NCBI RefSeq assembly: GCF_001704415.2
Contig: NC_030811.1
Span: forward strand, 4,870,501-4,934,500
Source of the DNA: Capra hircus
Taxonomy: Eukaryota; Chordata; Mammalia; Artiodactyla; Bovidae
Length of the DNA: 64,000 nt
Reading direction: 5' to 3'
Shown: positions 41,428 to 50,134 of the stretch, piece by piece
Numbering within the stretch: the first letter of the stretch is position 1
Layout of the letters: each line of letters starts with the position of its first letter
Made by a program: the position numbers and the translations under genes
The notes under the pieces: generated by a model
Databases searched by the model: none
The model's input: the letters and a program-made list of their open reading frames with translations, nothing else
Told to the model about the DNA's origin: nothing

Positions 41428-42395
41428 AAAGGAGTACAACAAGGCTATGCTGTCACACTGCTTATTTAACTTATGTGCAGAGTATATCATGCTAAATGCT
41501 GGGCTGGATGAATCACAAGCTTCAGTCAAGATTGCCAGGAGAAATATTAATAGCCTTAGATAACACAGATGATACCACTCTAATAGCAGAAAGCAAAGAA
41601 GAAGTAAATAACTCTCTCTTGATGAGAGTCAAAGAGGAAAGTGAAAAAGCTGGCTTAAAACTCAACATTCGAAAAATGAAGATCATGGCATCCAGTCCCA
41701 TCACTTCATGACAAATAGAAGGGGAAAATGTGGAAGCAGTGACAGATTTCTTGGGCTCCAAAATCACTGAGGATGGTGACTGCAGCCATGAAATTAAAAG
41801 ACATTGCTCCTTGGAAGAAAAGCTATGACCAACCTAGACAGCATATTAAAAAGCAGAGACATTACTTTGCTGACATAGGTCTATCTAGTCAAAGCTATGG
41901 TTTTTCCAGTAGTCTTGTATGGAAGAGAGAGTTGGACTGAGCACCAGAGAATCGATGCTTTCAAACTGTGGTGTTGGAGAAGACTCTTGAGAGTCCCTTG
42001 GACTGCAAGGGGATCCAACCAGTCCATCCTAAAGGAAATCAATCCTGAATATTCATGGAAGGACTGATTCTGAAGCTGAGACTCCATTACTTTGGCCATC
42101 TGATGAGGAGAGCCAACTCCTTGGAAAAGACCCTGATGCTGGGAAAGATTGAAGGCAGAAGAAGAGGGAGACAGAGGATGAGATGGCTGGATGGCACCAT
42201 CGACTCAGGGGACATATTGCTGTTCAGTCACTCAGTCGTGTCCTATTCTTGTGACCCCATGGACTGCAGCATGCTAGGCTTCCCTGTCCTTCACTATCTC
42301 CTGGAGCTTGCTCAAACAATGGTGAAGTACAGGGAAGCTTGGTGCACTGCAGTTGATGGGGTCACAAAGAATCGGACACGACTGAGCGACTGACA
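41428..42395 (+). mobile_element. BovB LINE with palindromic 3' end
   Basis: Sense BovB from 'ggagtacaacaaggctatgc' through the YADD region (here 'taacacagatgataccactc', frameshifted) to the terminal 'cggacacgactgagcgactg'. At about 42226-42318 a piece of its own 3' end is present in antisense, interrupting the sense sequence. It encodes nothing intact. Confidence 0.92.
42226..42395. repeat. Inverted repeat of the BovB 3' end, arms about 75 bp
   Basis: Antisense arm at about 42226-42299 (gttcagtcactcagtcgtgt to tgtccttcac) and sense arm at about 42323-42395 (gtgaagtacagggaagcttg to actgagcgactgac). The spacer is about 25 bp of antisense BovB. The arms differ at roughly 10 positions. Confidence 0.85.
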
Positions 42396-42399
42396 AGAA

Positions 42400-42890
42400 T
42401 TTTAATGATAGTGGAATGGATGGAGGCCCCATAGAGGGAGGAGGGCTCAGAGGAACCAGAAGGGCTTAGTAGGGAAGGTAGCATTTGAAATGACTCTCAA
42501 ATAAGATTTTAATCATCTCTGATTCCTGGGCCTCTATGGTGTTCAGGTTATAGACCTTGGAGTATGTCCAGATCATCTGAAATTGTATTCTAAACTTCAT
42601 ATTGTCTGCATATCCAGTTTTGGAGGGGCAGAGGACCCATAGTTTGCAAATTACTCTTAAATGGGTTAATAACCATCTCAAAACATTAAGAACCACCACG
42701 CTGATCTAGAAGTATAACTAGAGGTTCACCAGGTAGGCAACGTCAGAAAAGCCATTTCAAGCAGAACAAACGGTTCAGAGTAAGCGCAAATGTGAAGAGG
42801 AAGTAAAGTGGCTTCGTGGGTGTGCAGGCCCCAGACACCCACGCTCAGAAGGGTCTTGCTCTCAGTTTAATGCTTGGTTGTCCCTGCCAT
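42400..42890. other. Unclassified, partly L2-like
   Basis: No gene is recognised. A few L2-like phrases (aaatgactctcaaataagat) are too weak to place. Confidence 0.3.
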
Positions 42891-42897
42891 GAACTTC

Positions 42898-43023
42898 TCG
42901 GTTTTGTTTGTTTTGTGTGTCCACACCATATGTGAGATCTTAGTTCCCTGACCAGGGATTGAACCCAAGCCCCCTGCAGTGGAAGCGAGGAGTCTTAACC
43001 ATTTAACCACCAGGGAAGTCTGG
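42898..43023 (-). mobile_element. CHR SINE
   Basis: Antisense: 'gttttgtttgttttgtgtgt', 'ttccctgaccagggattgaa', 'aaccaccagggaagtctgga'. Confidence 0.9.
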
Positions 43024-43556
43024 ACTTCCTGATTTTTTGACAAAAAGCCCAGTGTTTTCATTTTGCGCTGGGCCTCAAAGATTATATAGCCAGTCCTGAG
43101 AGGAAACATGGTATTTTCAAAGAATTCCCAATGGATGGCGTGAGATAAGGGTAAGAGGTAAGAATAGCCACATGAAGGAGCTACTATTCCAGCCAAGAGA
43201 CTTAAAAGTTGTTAGAAGTGTAGAGACACGGTGGGGATTTAAAAAGGAAGCTAGCGTGGCCTTTTACTGTGGAACAGATCCCTATGGTGGCTTATAGAGG
43301 CGGAACTGGGGACACTGACAGCTGTAGACTTGAATTAGGAGGCAGCTACCACAGTAGGTCAGGTAAACAAGAAGAGGGCTTGAATTAGACGGTGGCCACA
43401 GGAGAGAGCAGGAGGGCTGCTAGGTCAGGAGGTGGGGCCCAGTGGGCTCAGTGGCACTCTGGATTGGGTTTAATGGAGGAGACCAGCATGACTGCCATGA
43501 ACCTCACTTGAGGAGTGGATTTTCAAAGAAAATTAATTCTGTTTGGGACCATATCA

Positions 43557-43862
43557 GGGCTTCCTGATAGCTCAGTTGGTAAAGAATCCGCCTGCAATGC
43601 AGGAGAGCCTGGTTCGATTCCTGGGTGGGGAAGATCCGCTGGAGCAGGGATAGGCTATGCATTCCAGTCTTCTTGGGCTTCCCTGGTGGCTCAGCTGGGA
43701 AAGAACCTGCCTGCAATGCAGGAGACCTGGGTTCAGTCTCTGGGTTGGGAAGATCCCCTGGAGAAGGGAAAAGCTACCCATTCCAGTATTCTGGACTGGA
43801 AAACTCCATGGATGTATAGTCCAGGGGGTCACAAAGAGTCGGGCACGACTGAACGACTTTCC
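43557..43862 (+). mobile_element. Bov-tA SINE with two tRNA-like heads
   Basis: Head one is 'gggcttcctgatagctcagt' with B box GGTTCGATTCC. After a monomer body ending 'cattccagtcttcttggg', a second head 'cttccctggtggctcagctg' with B box GGTTCAGTCTC begins at about 43678. The BovB-derived tail ends 'gtcgggcacgactgaacgac'. The frame 43515-44063 reads through this SINE and is not a gene. Confidence 0.92.
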
Positions 43863-43955
43863 CTCGGGTGTCTCGGAGTGCCCCAGGTCAGGAAGTTTCT
43901 GCAGCTGATGTCTAAAGGATGGAGAGGGAGGGAGGGAGCTCTGAGATGGAGAGTT

Positions 43956-44060
43956 TTTCTTTCTTTTTTGGCTGCGCCATGTGGTGACCGGGGATCAAAC
44001 ACGGGCCCCCTGTATCGAGAGCATGAAGTCTTAACCCTTGGACCACCAGGGAAAAGTCCT
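43956..44060 (-). mobile_element. CHR SINE
   Basis: Antisense: 'tttggctgcgccatgtggtg', 'ggggatcaaacacgggcccc', 'ggaccaccagggaaaagtcc'. A perfect 14-bp duplication, TGAGATGGAGAGTT, lies at 43942-43955 and 44061-44074. Confidence 0.95.
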
Positions 44061-44240
44061 TGAGATGGAGAGTTCTGAGTCATCAGCCTTGGTTGTGGAG
44101 AGTGTTCAAGGGAACATCAGAGACCTGAGCCAGAACCCTGGGGACCGCGGTGGTGGCAAAGGGAGGGGGTCCGAGAGGGAACCCGCTGTGAAGCAGACGG
44201 ACTGAAGGGCTCCAGGGGCCCTGAGGGGCAGGGGGACCTG

Positions 44241-44797
44241 GCAGTCAGAGAGACCCCTTTTCAAAAGGGGAGAGCCTCCAGCTCATCAGAGAGGTGATGA
44301 GAACAGAAAACAGTCCTGAGGGCCTGGCTGTGGGACAGTCTCTGGTGATCACTGGCAAGAAAGGCTTCTGGAAAAGCCAGCCCAGGGCAAGTGGAGGGGC
44401 AGGTGAGAGCCGTGGAGACACTGAGCAGGGCCCTGCAGGGGGATGTGACCCCGAAGGGCTGAGCAGCTGGAGGAGGGAGCAGCATTTTGGGGGGTGAGGG
44501 TGGGGATAGGGGGCCCTGAGTGAGGGGAAGGAGTGAGCCAGCACAGACCGCCTGTCCTGAGCCTGAAAGTACAAAGTCAGACATGGATACTTGCGGGGCG
44601 GGAAGTGGACCGAGACCACACAGGGTGAGTCCGCCTGTTTTTCTCTGTAGAAGCTGCAAAGTCGCTGCAGGGCAGAGGGCCGAGGTGGGACAGGGGGCTT
44701 AGGAAAGGATGTGCCAGGCGAGCCCAAGCTCAGCCAGGACAAGAGGAAAGATGCTGGTGTCAACTGAAGATCTGCTGCAGAGCTTTTCTACAGCCTC
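44241..44797. other. GC-rich unclassified DNA
   Basis: Purine-rich plus strand, G-runs near 44495-44515. Minus frames 44763-44245 and 44659-44261 are proline- and serine-rich low-complexity translations of this bias. No gene is called. Confidence 0.4.
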
Positions 44798-45044
44798 TTT
44801 GGGCTTCCCTCATAGTTCAGTCGGTAAAGAATCCACCTGCAATGCAGGAGACCCCGGTTCAATCCCTGGTCGGGAAGATCCCCTGGAGAAGGGATAGGCT
44901 ACCCACTCCAGTCTTCTTGGGCTTCCCTGTTGGCTCAGCTGGTAAAGAATCTGCCTGCAATGCGGGAGACCTGGGTTTGATCCCTGGGTTGGGGAGATCC
45001 CCTGGAGAAGGGAAAGGCTGCCCACTCCAGGATTCTGGCCTGGG
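44798..45044 (+). mobile_element. Bov-tA SINE with two tRNA-like heads, tail lost
   Basis: Same two-headed arrangement as at 43557: 'gggcttccctcatagttcag' with 'ggttcaatccctggtcggga', then 'gggcttccctgttggctcag' with 'gggtttgatccctgggttgg'. It breaks off at 'ccaggattctggcctgg', losing the BovB-derived tail, and is joined to an internal BovB piece. Confidence 0.9.
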
Positions 45045-45093
45045 TGTAGAGTCTTCTCTTGTGTTGTTGGAAGAGGGTGTTTGCTATGACCAG
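45045..45093 (-). mobile_element. 49-bp internal BovB fragment fused to the SINE
   Basis: 'tgtagagtcttctcttgtgt' and 'agagggtgtttgctatgacc' match antisense BovB in the endonuclease-coding region, about 2 kb from the BovB 3' end. It has neither BovB terminus. Confidence 0.75.
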
Positions 45094-45632
45094 TATTTGG
45101 GAACAAGTGGCTAGAAGCCTTGGCTAAGTGACTCTTCCTCTCCAAACCAGTTCTGAAACCTCAAAACAATTCTCCATCAAGGCTTACTGCACAAAAGCCC
45201 TTTTGCTAATTTCTTGGTACACGTTGGTTTCTTGCAACCCATTCTCTTCAAAGATTCCTCTTTCTTCTTCTTGGAGATGTCCTCCATTCATTCTCTCAGA
45301 GAGGGCTTGCAGGTCATAAAACATCTTCGTTTTGGCAGATCCAAAGATGTCCTTATTTTTCTTCTAATGTTGAACAGGAGGCTAAGAAAAAGAATCTAAG
45401 ATCAAAGGTAACTTCCTCAGCACTTGGCTCTACTCTTCATTATCTTCTGACAGGCCAGGTGGCTGACAAGGCATCTAGTCCTTATTCCTTTGTGGTAATC
45501 TGTCTTCCTCTGATAGCTTTGGGATTTCCTCTTTATTCCTAACTACCACATGTCCAGATGAGACTTTTGTGTTTTTATTCTTCTCAAGACTCAAAGAGTT
45601 TCTTCAATATGAACATGTGTTCTGGGACATTC
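45094..45632. other. Unclassified DNA
   Basis: T-rich plus strand. Phrases such as 'aacatcttcgttttggcaga' may be an old repeat I cannot name. No gene. Confidence 0.3.
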
Positions 45633-45666
45633 TGTGGTCTTTTTCTTTCTTTCTTTTTTCTTTTTT

Positions 45667-46064
45667 GGTTAAGAAGTGGATTTATTCAGGTACAGAGAGA
45701 AGCACACTCCACAGACAGAATGTGGGCCAGCGCAGAGGGCGAGTGCAGCCCCGAAATTTGGCGTGGTTAGCTTTTACAGGCTGGGTAATTTCATATGCTA
45801 ATAAGTTGGGGGGGTTATTCCAACTATTTTGGGGAAGGGGCGGAGATTTCCAGGTTCTAGGCCACCGCCCACTCCTTGGTGTTCTAACAGTGCCTTGGAA
45901 CTGTCCGGGCACCTCTGGGTGTGTCATTTCACTTGCTGATTGAGGATCAAGGTCTAGTGTTGTCTGCCAGCTTCGTCCCATTTGATCCTAATCAACTTAT
46001 GTTGTGTCCTTGAGCTACGACCTTCTTTCAAAAGTTGGGCCCTCCCCCTTTCCCTCCTGTTACA
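45667..46064 (-). repeat. ERV 3' LTR, U3-R (no U5)
   Basis: U3 runs from 46064 (TGTAACAGG) to about 45751. It has a TATA-like TGTAAAAG at 45778-45771, 28 nt upstream of the inferred start at 45750. R spans 45750-45667 with the AATAAA signal at 45686-45681. U5 is absent: similarity to the other LTR ends at the poly(A)-like tract. BTLTR1-like is a tentative family label. Confidence 0.8.
45681..45686 (-). promoter_or_regulatory. LTR polyadenylation signal
   Basis: AATAAA on the minus strand (TTTATT on plus), 15 nt before the A-rich tract. It fixes the expected cleavage point near 45667. The 5' R copy has the variant AATAAG at the matching place (near 48497-48492). Confidence 0.85.
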
Positions 46065-46074
46065 TTCCCCCCTC
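46065..46074 (-). promoter_or_regulatory. Retroviral polypurine tract
   Basis: GAGGGGGGAA on the minus strand immediately precedes the LTR start TGTAACAGG. It is the plus-strand DNA primer site of retroviruses and confirms the LTR to its 3' side as a 3' LTR. Confidence 0.88.
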
Positions 46075-46393
46075 AGAGATTTTACTCCCATATTCTTATG
46101 GGAAGCAGAAGGGTGAAGGTCCATCTTCTGTAATTGCTTTAAGGCTGAATAGGGGCATTGACCCTCCCTATCAGGGAGTAAAAATCTCTGGAAACCTGAT
46201 CTAGGGGCCTCAGGGGCAGGGCGGCTCCTTGTTTTAGTCCACACCCCTACATAGCCGTCATCTTGATATAGAACTGTTGTAACTGTTTCCTTCATCTTCC
46301 TCTGTATCTTCTTGATGACAAAGCATTTTTGTACCAGCACCAGTGTACAGAAATATCTATAAATGACAAAAGACTCAAAAGGAATGGTCAAAC
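46075..46393 (-). pseudogene. ERV internal remnant next to the 3' LTR
   Basis: About 320 bp upstream of the polypurine tract. An open frame (46391-45954, minus) starts here and runs into U3. By position it could include the end of an env gene, but no diagnostic motif (such as CX6CC) is seen. Treated as a dead internal fragment. Confidence 0.5.
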
Positions 46394-46401
46394 ATTTGAT
46401 T

Positions 46402-46784
46402 CAGTTCAGTTCAGTTCAGTTGTGTTGCTCAGTCGTGTCCAACTCTTTGCAACCCCATGAATCACAGCACGCCAGGCCTCCCTGTCCATCACCAACTCCT
46501 GGAGTTCACTCAGACTCATGTCCATCGAGTCCGTGATGCCATCCAGCCATCTCATCCTCAGTCGTCCCCTTCTCCTCCTGCCCCCAATCCCTCGCAGCAT
46601 CAAAGTCTTTTCCAATGAGTCAACTCTTTGCATGAGGTGTCCAAAGTACTGGAGCTTCAGCTTTAGCATCATTCCTTCCAAAGAACACCCAGGGCTGATC
46701 TCCTACAGAATGGACCGGTTGGATCTCTTTGCAGTCCAAGGGACTCTCAAGAGTCTTCTCCAACACCACAGTTCAAAAGCATCA
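46402..46784 (-). mobile_element. BovB 3'-end insertion in the ERV
   Basis: Antisense BovB from tail repeats to 'gttcaaaagcatca', flanked by ATTTGATT at 46394-46401 and 46785-46792 (8-bp duplication). Frame 46681-46406 is the usual BovB C-terminus. Confidence 0.93.
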
Positions 46785-47174
46785 ATTTGATTACAGTGTA
46801 CAACATTTGATTACCGTGTACATAAAGTTTGGTTACAATAACCAAAATTACAAATGATCACATTTAATATAACATACCAAATAACCTAGTTAAACATTTC
46901 TTTTTGAGATACCTCAGTTCAGTTCAGTTCGGTCGCTCAGTCATGTCTGACTCTTTGCCACCTTGTGGGCTGCAGCATGCCAGGCCTCCCTGTCCATGAC
47001 CAACTCCCAGCGCTGGCTCAAACTCATGTCCGTTGAGTCAGTGATGTAATCCAGCCATCTCATCCTCTGTTGTCCCCTTCTCCTCCTGCCTTCAATCTTT
47101 CCCAGCATCTGGGTCTTTTTCAGTGAGTCAGTTCTTCACATCAGGTGGGCAAAGTATTGCAGTTTGAGCTTCAG

Positions 47175-47618
47175 TGTAGGGTAAGGGAGTTAGAGAAAGC
47201 GAGGTTCGGAAAAAGAACGAGACCGGCACTTTACAGGAACTGGAGTGGGGTGCCATTGCCTTCTCCCTTTACAGGAACAGATCATCTTAATGAGGCGAGA
47301 AGGGGCAACGGTCAGACCAGTGAGCTGCTGCACTTACCCAAGAAAAGAGTAAGTATATATAGGCATGTATGTGGAAAACTACTGTCTTAAGGGACCTGTT
47401 CTTCTCCAAGGTTGTTCGGAGTAGTTATCTCTTAAATGGCTGGGGCAAGGAATTTTGGAGATCGGCCAGAGGCTGGACCTGCTGAGAGCTGGGCATAATC
47501 AACTTAATGTCCATTTTTCCTTTGGGTGAGAGAATTCTTTGTTTGGCATAGAATGATGGGGAAGACCTGGAGGGGCGTTTTAACTCCAGGCTATTTTGAG
47601 CCATGTAACTTTCCTTCA
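47175..47618 (-). repeat. Solo LTR inserted in BovB
   Basis: 444 bp with LTR ends: on minus it starts TGAAGGAAAG and ends CCCTTACCCTACA. It is flanked by TTCAG at 47170-47174 and 47619-47623. A TATATATA box lies at about 47355-47348 (minus), roughly 265 bp into the LTR. No internal retroviral sequence is present, so it is a recombined solo LTR. It is a different family from the surrounding ERV. Confidence 0.82.
47241..47266 (-). mobile_element. 26-bp Bov-A2 5'-end scrap
   Basis: 'tggagtggggtgccattgcc' plus 'ttctcc' equals, on minus, the first 26 nt of Bov-A2 (compare 16475-16500). It is flanked by a perfect CTTTACAGGAAC at 47229-47240 and 47267-47278. Confidence 0.85.
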
Positions 47619-47795
47619 TTCAGCATCAGTCCTTCCAGTGAATATTCAGGACTGATTTCCTTAAGGATTGACTGGTTGGATCTCTTTGCAGTCCAAGGGA
47701 CTCTCAAGAGTCTTCTCCAACACCACAGTTCAAAAGCATCAATTCTTCAGCACTCAACTTTATGGTGCAACTCTCACATCCATACATGACTAGAT

Positions 47796-48392
47796 TTTAG
47801 ATGCTGTCCCTTCCAAGGGAGTCTCCCAAGTAGTGCCCAAAAGTTGTCACAAAGAAACAGCATGAAGACATCCCCAGTGGTGTTGACGACTAGTTGGAGG
47901 TGGTTTAGCTGTAAGTTGGGAATAATGGGTCAACACTTATAAGAGTTAGAGGGAGGGGAATAAAAGCAATCTTCTGAGGTTAACAGAAGAAACAGAGCGG
48001 AAATGAACAAACACCAAAAAAAATGTAGGAGGAAAACCTCAGAGCCAAAGAAAAAACTGTAATTTTGTCCTGGACCTGCTGTTGGACATGCATAAGCGTA
48101 CAGGATTGACCTGCCAGTCACAAATAAGCAGACAACAGCAGAAAGTTTTCCTCAGTATACCTGGCTCACAGGGTCCCAGGGACCTCACCAGCTGAAACCG
48201 TTTACCACAGACTGGGACTCAAACCCATGTGCTGGGACTTGAACCCACCCAAAACCCAGTTTGGGACTCAGACCCACGTGGTTGGGACTCAGTTCAGTTC
48301 AGTTCAGTTCAGTCGCTCAGTTGTGTCCGACTCTTTGCGACCCCATGGACTGCAGCATGCCAGGCCTCCCTGGGACTCAGACCCAGCCAAAA
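47796..48392 (-). pseudogene. ERV leader/internal remnant with repeated motif
   Basis: Sequence between the U5 side and the BovB insertions. Four imperfect copies of TGGGACTCAGACCCA lie at about 48212-48390 (plus strand), one split by the 78-bp BovB. A frame at 48121-47930 (minus) has a hydrophobic run but no recognised motif. No primer-binding site can be fixed. Confidence 0.5.
48293..48370 (-). mobile_element. 78-bp BovB tail insertion in the ERV leader
   Basis: Antisense BovB tail ((ttcag)n to 'gccaggcctccc') between perfect TGGGACTCAG copies at 48283-48292 and 48371-48380. Confidence 0.93.
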
Positions 48393-48561
48393 CCCAGGGT
48401 ACCTGGTTTCAGGACCTAATGAAGCTTGGGTTCTTGATGTCTAATTGCAGAAAGAATTCAGTGAGAGACAAAGTGATAGGTAAGAAGTGGACTTATTCAG
48501 ATACAGAGGGACGCGCACTCCACAGACAGAGCGTGGGCCCTCGCAGAGGGCGCGTGCAGCC
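48393..48561 (-). repeat. ERV 5' R-U5 (U3 absent)
   Basis: R at 48561-48482 aligns without gaps over 80 bp with 45750-45671 (about 10 differences). U5-like sequence follows to roughly 48393, ending near 'gaaaccaggtacc' on minus. Beyond 48561 there is no similarity to the U3 seen in the 3' LTR. Confidence 0.8.
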
Positions 48562-48570
48562 TGTAGTCTT

Positions 48571-49030
48571 CACCTCTTTAATCCCCACCTCTCCACTCTC
48601 TCCTTCTGGGATTCCTATTTAAGGAACGCTAGAGCTTGTGTGTCCTTCCTCCATGATTCTTACCTTGCATATAATGTCTGCTCTTATATTTGCTGTGATC
48701 TGAGAGAATACGTGAATAAAATCTTCCATGTTTACTTTTCAGCCCTTATCTAATCTTCTATTTATCCCACCTACTGACTTTTAAATTTGTATTTTTTTAA
48801 TTTCAAAATATTTAATTGGTCCTCTTTTTAATAATATTTTTTATAACTTGTTTTTGTTTATTAGATGTGATTCCAACTTTTCACAGACTGATGATATTAA
48901 ATATACTTGTACTCAAGTCCTCTTTCTTTGGTGTTAACTGTTTCCTGGGGTTGAAAGGTCTTGTATCTGTTGTGTAATTTTTTCTCTTTACGTGTTGATG
49001 TTCCTCAAAAGTTCAGTGACTGGCACTAGC
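48571..49030 (-). mobile_element. Probable old L1 interior, decayed
   Basis: AT-rich antisense text (aaatatttaattggtcctct, ttataacttgtttttg) resembles old L1 interiors. Low confidence. Confidence 0.35.
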
Positions 49031-49035
49031 GTTTT

Positions 49036-49245
49036 CAGAGTATTTAGTCGCCTAGTCGTGTCTGACGCTTTGTGACCCCATGGACTGTAGTTCTCCAGGC
49101 TCCTCTGTCCATGGAATTTTCCAGGCAAGAATACTGGAGTGGGTAGCCATTTGCTTTTCCAGGGGATCTTCCTGACCCAGGGATCAAACATGGGTCTCCT
49201 ACATTACAGGTGGATTCTTTACCTCTAAGCCACCAGGGAAGCCCA
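49036..49245 (-). mobile_element. Bov-A2/Bov-tA SINE
   Basis: Antisense from 'agtatttagtcgcctagtcg' to 'aagccaccagggaagccca', full length with ordinary wear. Confidence 0.92.
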
Positions 49246-50130
49246 GCAATATCGGAGGAGGGTGTTGTCTTAAGCAGCCTAAGCTTCCCTTACCCCCAGT
49301 TTGTCCTGGAAGGGCAGGCACTTCTTGCTTTAATTCAGCAGCTTCCCTCTGTAGTCTTAGGGATTCTTGGCCATTGCCTCGGTGAAATACTATGGCCTCC
49401 TGTCTCCTTTCCTTATTTTAGGGATCATCATAGTTTTTGGTCGCAAATATTCACTTTCTCTCCAACAGTGACCATATACTTACTGATTTTTTCCGTCTTT
49501 TTCCATCATTTCTATGGATGTGAAGCAGAAAGATTTCAGTGTGTGACAAGCCACCTTCTTGAAACAGAGTCTGTCACAGGGTTTGGGTTTTCTTCATCAC
49601 TGACTTTTCAGCTTGAAGAGGGAATAATCAGATATGTGTTTTAGAAAGTTGTTCAGCTGGCGATGCTGAAGGACTCGAGGTAAGCATAAAGTCCTCAAGC
49701 TGGAAGTTATGTCAACAGCCTGTGCCAGCAGGACCAGAGGGAACAGTCTCAGCGTCTGTGGAAATGACAGAACCGGGAGCCTGGTTGGGAGACGAGGGTG
49801 CGGGGAGGTGTTTGGTGATAAACGTCAGGTTTCAGACTTGGCCCGAAAGGTAAACAGCGACAGCATCCTCTGAGAAAGATTTTATAGAAGGAAAAAGCAA
49901 TGATGAGACGTGAGTTCAGTGCTTGCCATATTAGGTTTGAATCTGAGGTGTCTATAGCTTAGCCATCTGTAAGTGTCTAATTGGCAGTTGGAAGTAAGGG
50001 TCTGAGCCCAAGATTGGAATCTGGGAATCTGTACCTAGATACTAATCAAAGTCCTCAGTATGGAATACATCAGGGAGGGAGAATGTGTAGTAGAGGATGT
50101 AGGAGAGAACCTTTTTCAAAAAGATATTGA
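49246..50130. other. Unclassified, partly L2-like
   Basis: Frame 49210-49644 (plus) begins in the SINE and shows no domain. 49860-50060 has L2-like antisense wording (taattggcagttggaagtaa). No gene is called. Confidence 0.35.
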
Positions 50131-50134
50131 TTGA

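Larger units (their letters stand above)
43200..44240 (-). repeat. L2-like remnant, interrupted by two SINEs
   Basis: Antisense L2-like wording at 43200-43510 (agacggtggccacaggagag), 43880-43955 and 44075-44130 (ttctgagtcatcagccttgg). The family name is tentative. The Bov-tA at 43557 and the CHR at 43956 interrupt it. Confidence 0.45.
46915..47795 (-). mobile_element. Second BovB insertion in the ERV, split by a solo LTR
   Basis: Pieces at 46915-47174 and 47624-about 47795 join without gap at 'gagcttcag|catcagtcc' when the LTR between them and one 5-bp duplicate are removed. It is more diverged than the copy at 46402 (for example 'tgtgggctgcagcatgcc'). Confidence 0.92.
45642..48561 (-). mobile_element. 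Endogenous retrovirus copy, R-U5...U3-R-poly(A) structure
   Basis: On the minus strand it begins at 48561 with R (not U3) and continues through U5 and internal sequence. A polypurine tract (46074-46065) and a U3 starting TGTAACAGG (46064) follow, then R, and the copy ends at a poly(A)-like tail (plus-strand T/C tract 45642-45666) about 15 nt past AATAAA. TGTGGTCTT / TGTAGTCTT (45633-45641, 48562-48570) flank it as a 9-bp duplication with one mismatch. Most of gag-pol-env is missing. Four later insertions lie inside. No viral protein is encoded. Confidence 0.75.

Noticed and set aside
43515..44063. 182-codon plus-strand frame
   Set aside because: It reads through a two-headed Bov-tA SINE and into a CHR SINE. 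The peptide is the usual SINE translation (SVGKESACNAG-type).
44245..44763. 172-codon proline/serine-rich minus frame
   Set aside because: Low-complexity product of a purine-biased GC-rich stretch. No domain, no splice or promoter context.
46075..46391. Intact retroviral env terminus
   Set aside because: The frame runs into U3, lacks a recognisable disulphide or heptad motif, and is cut by a BovB upstream. Only a dead remnant can be supported.
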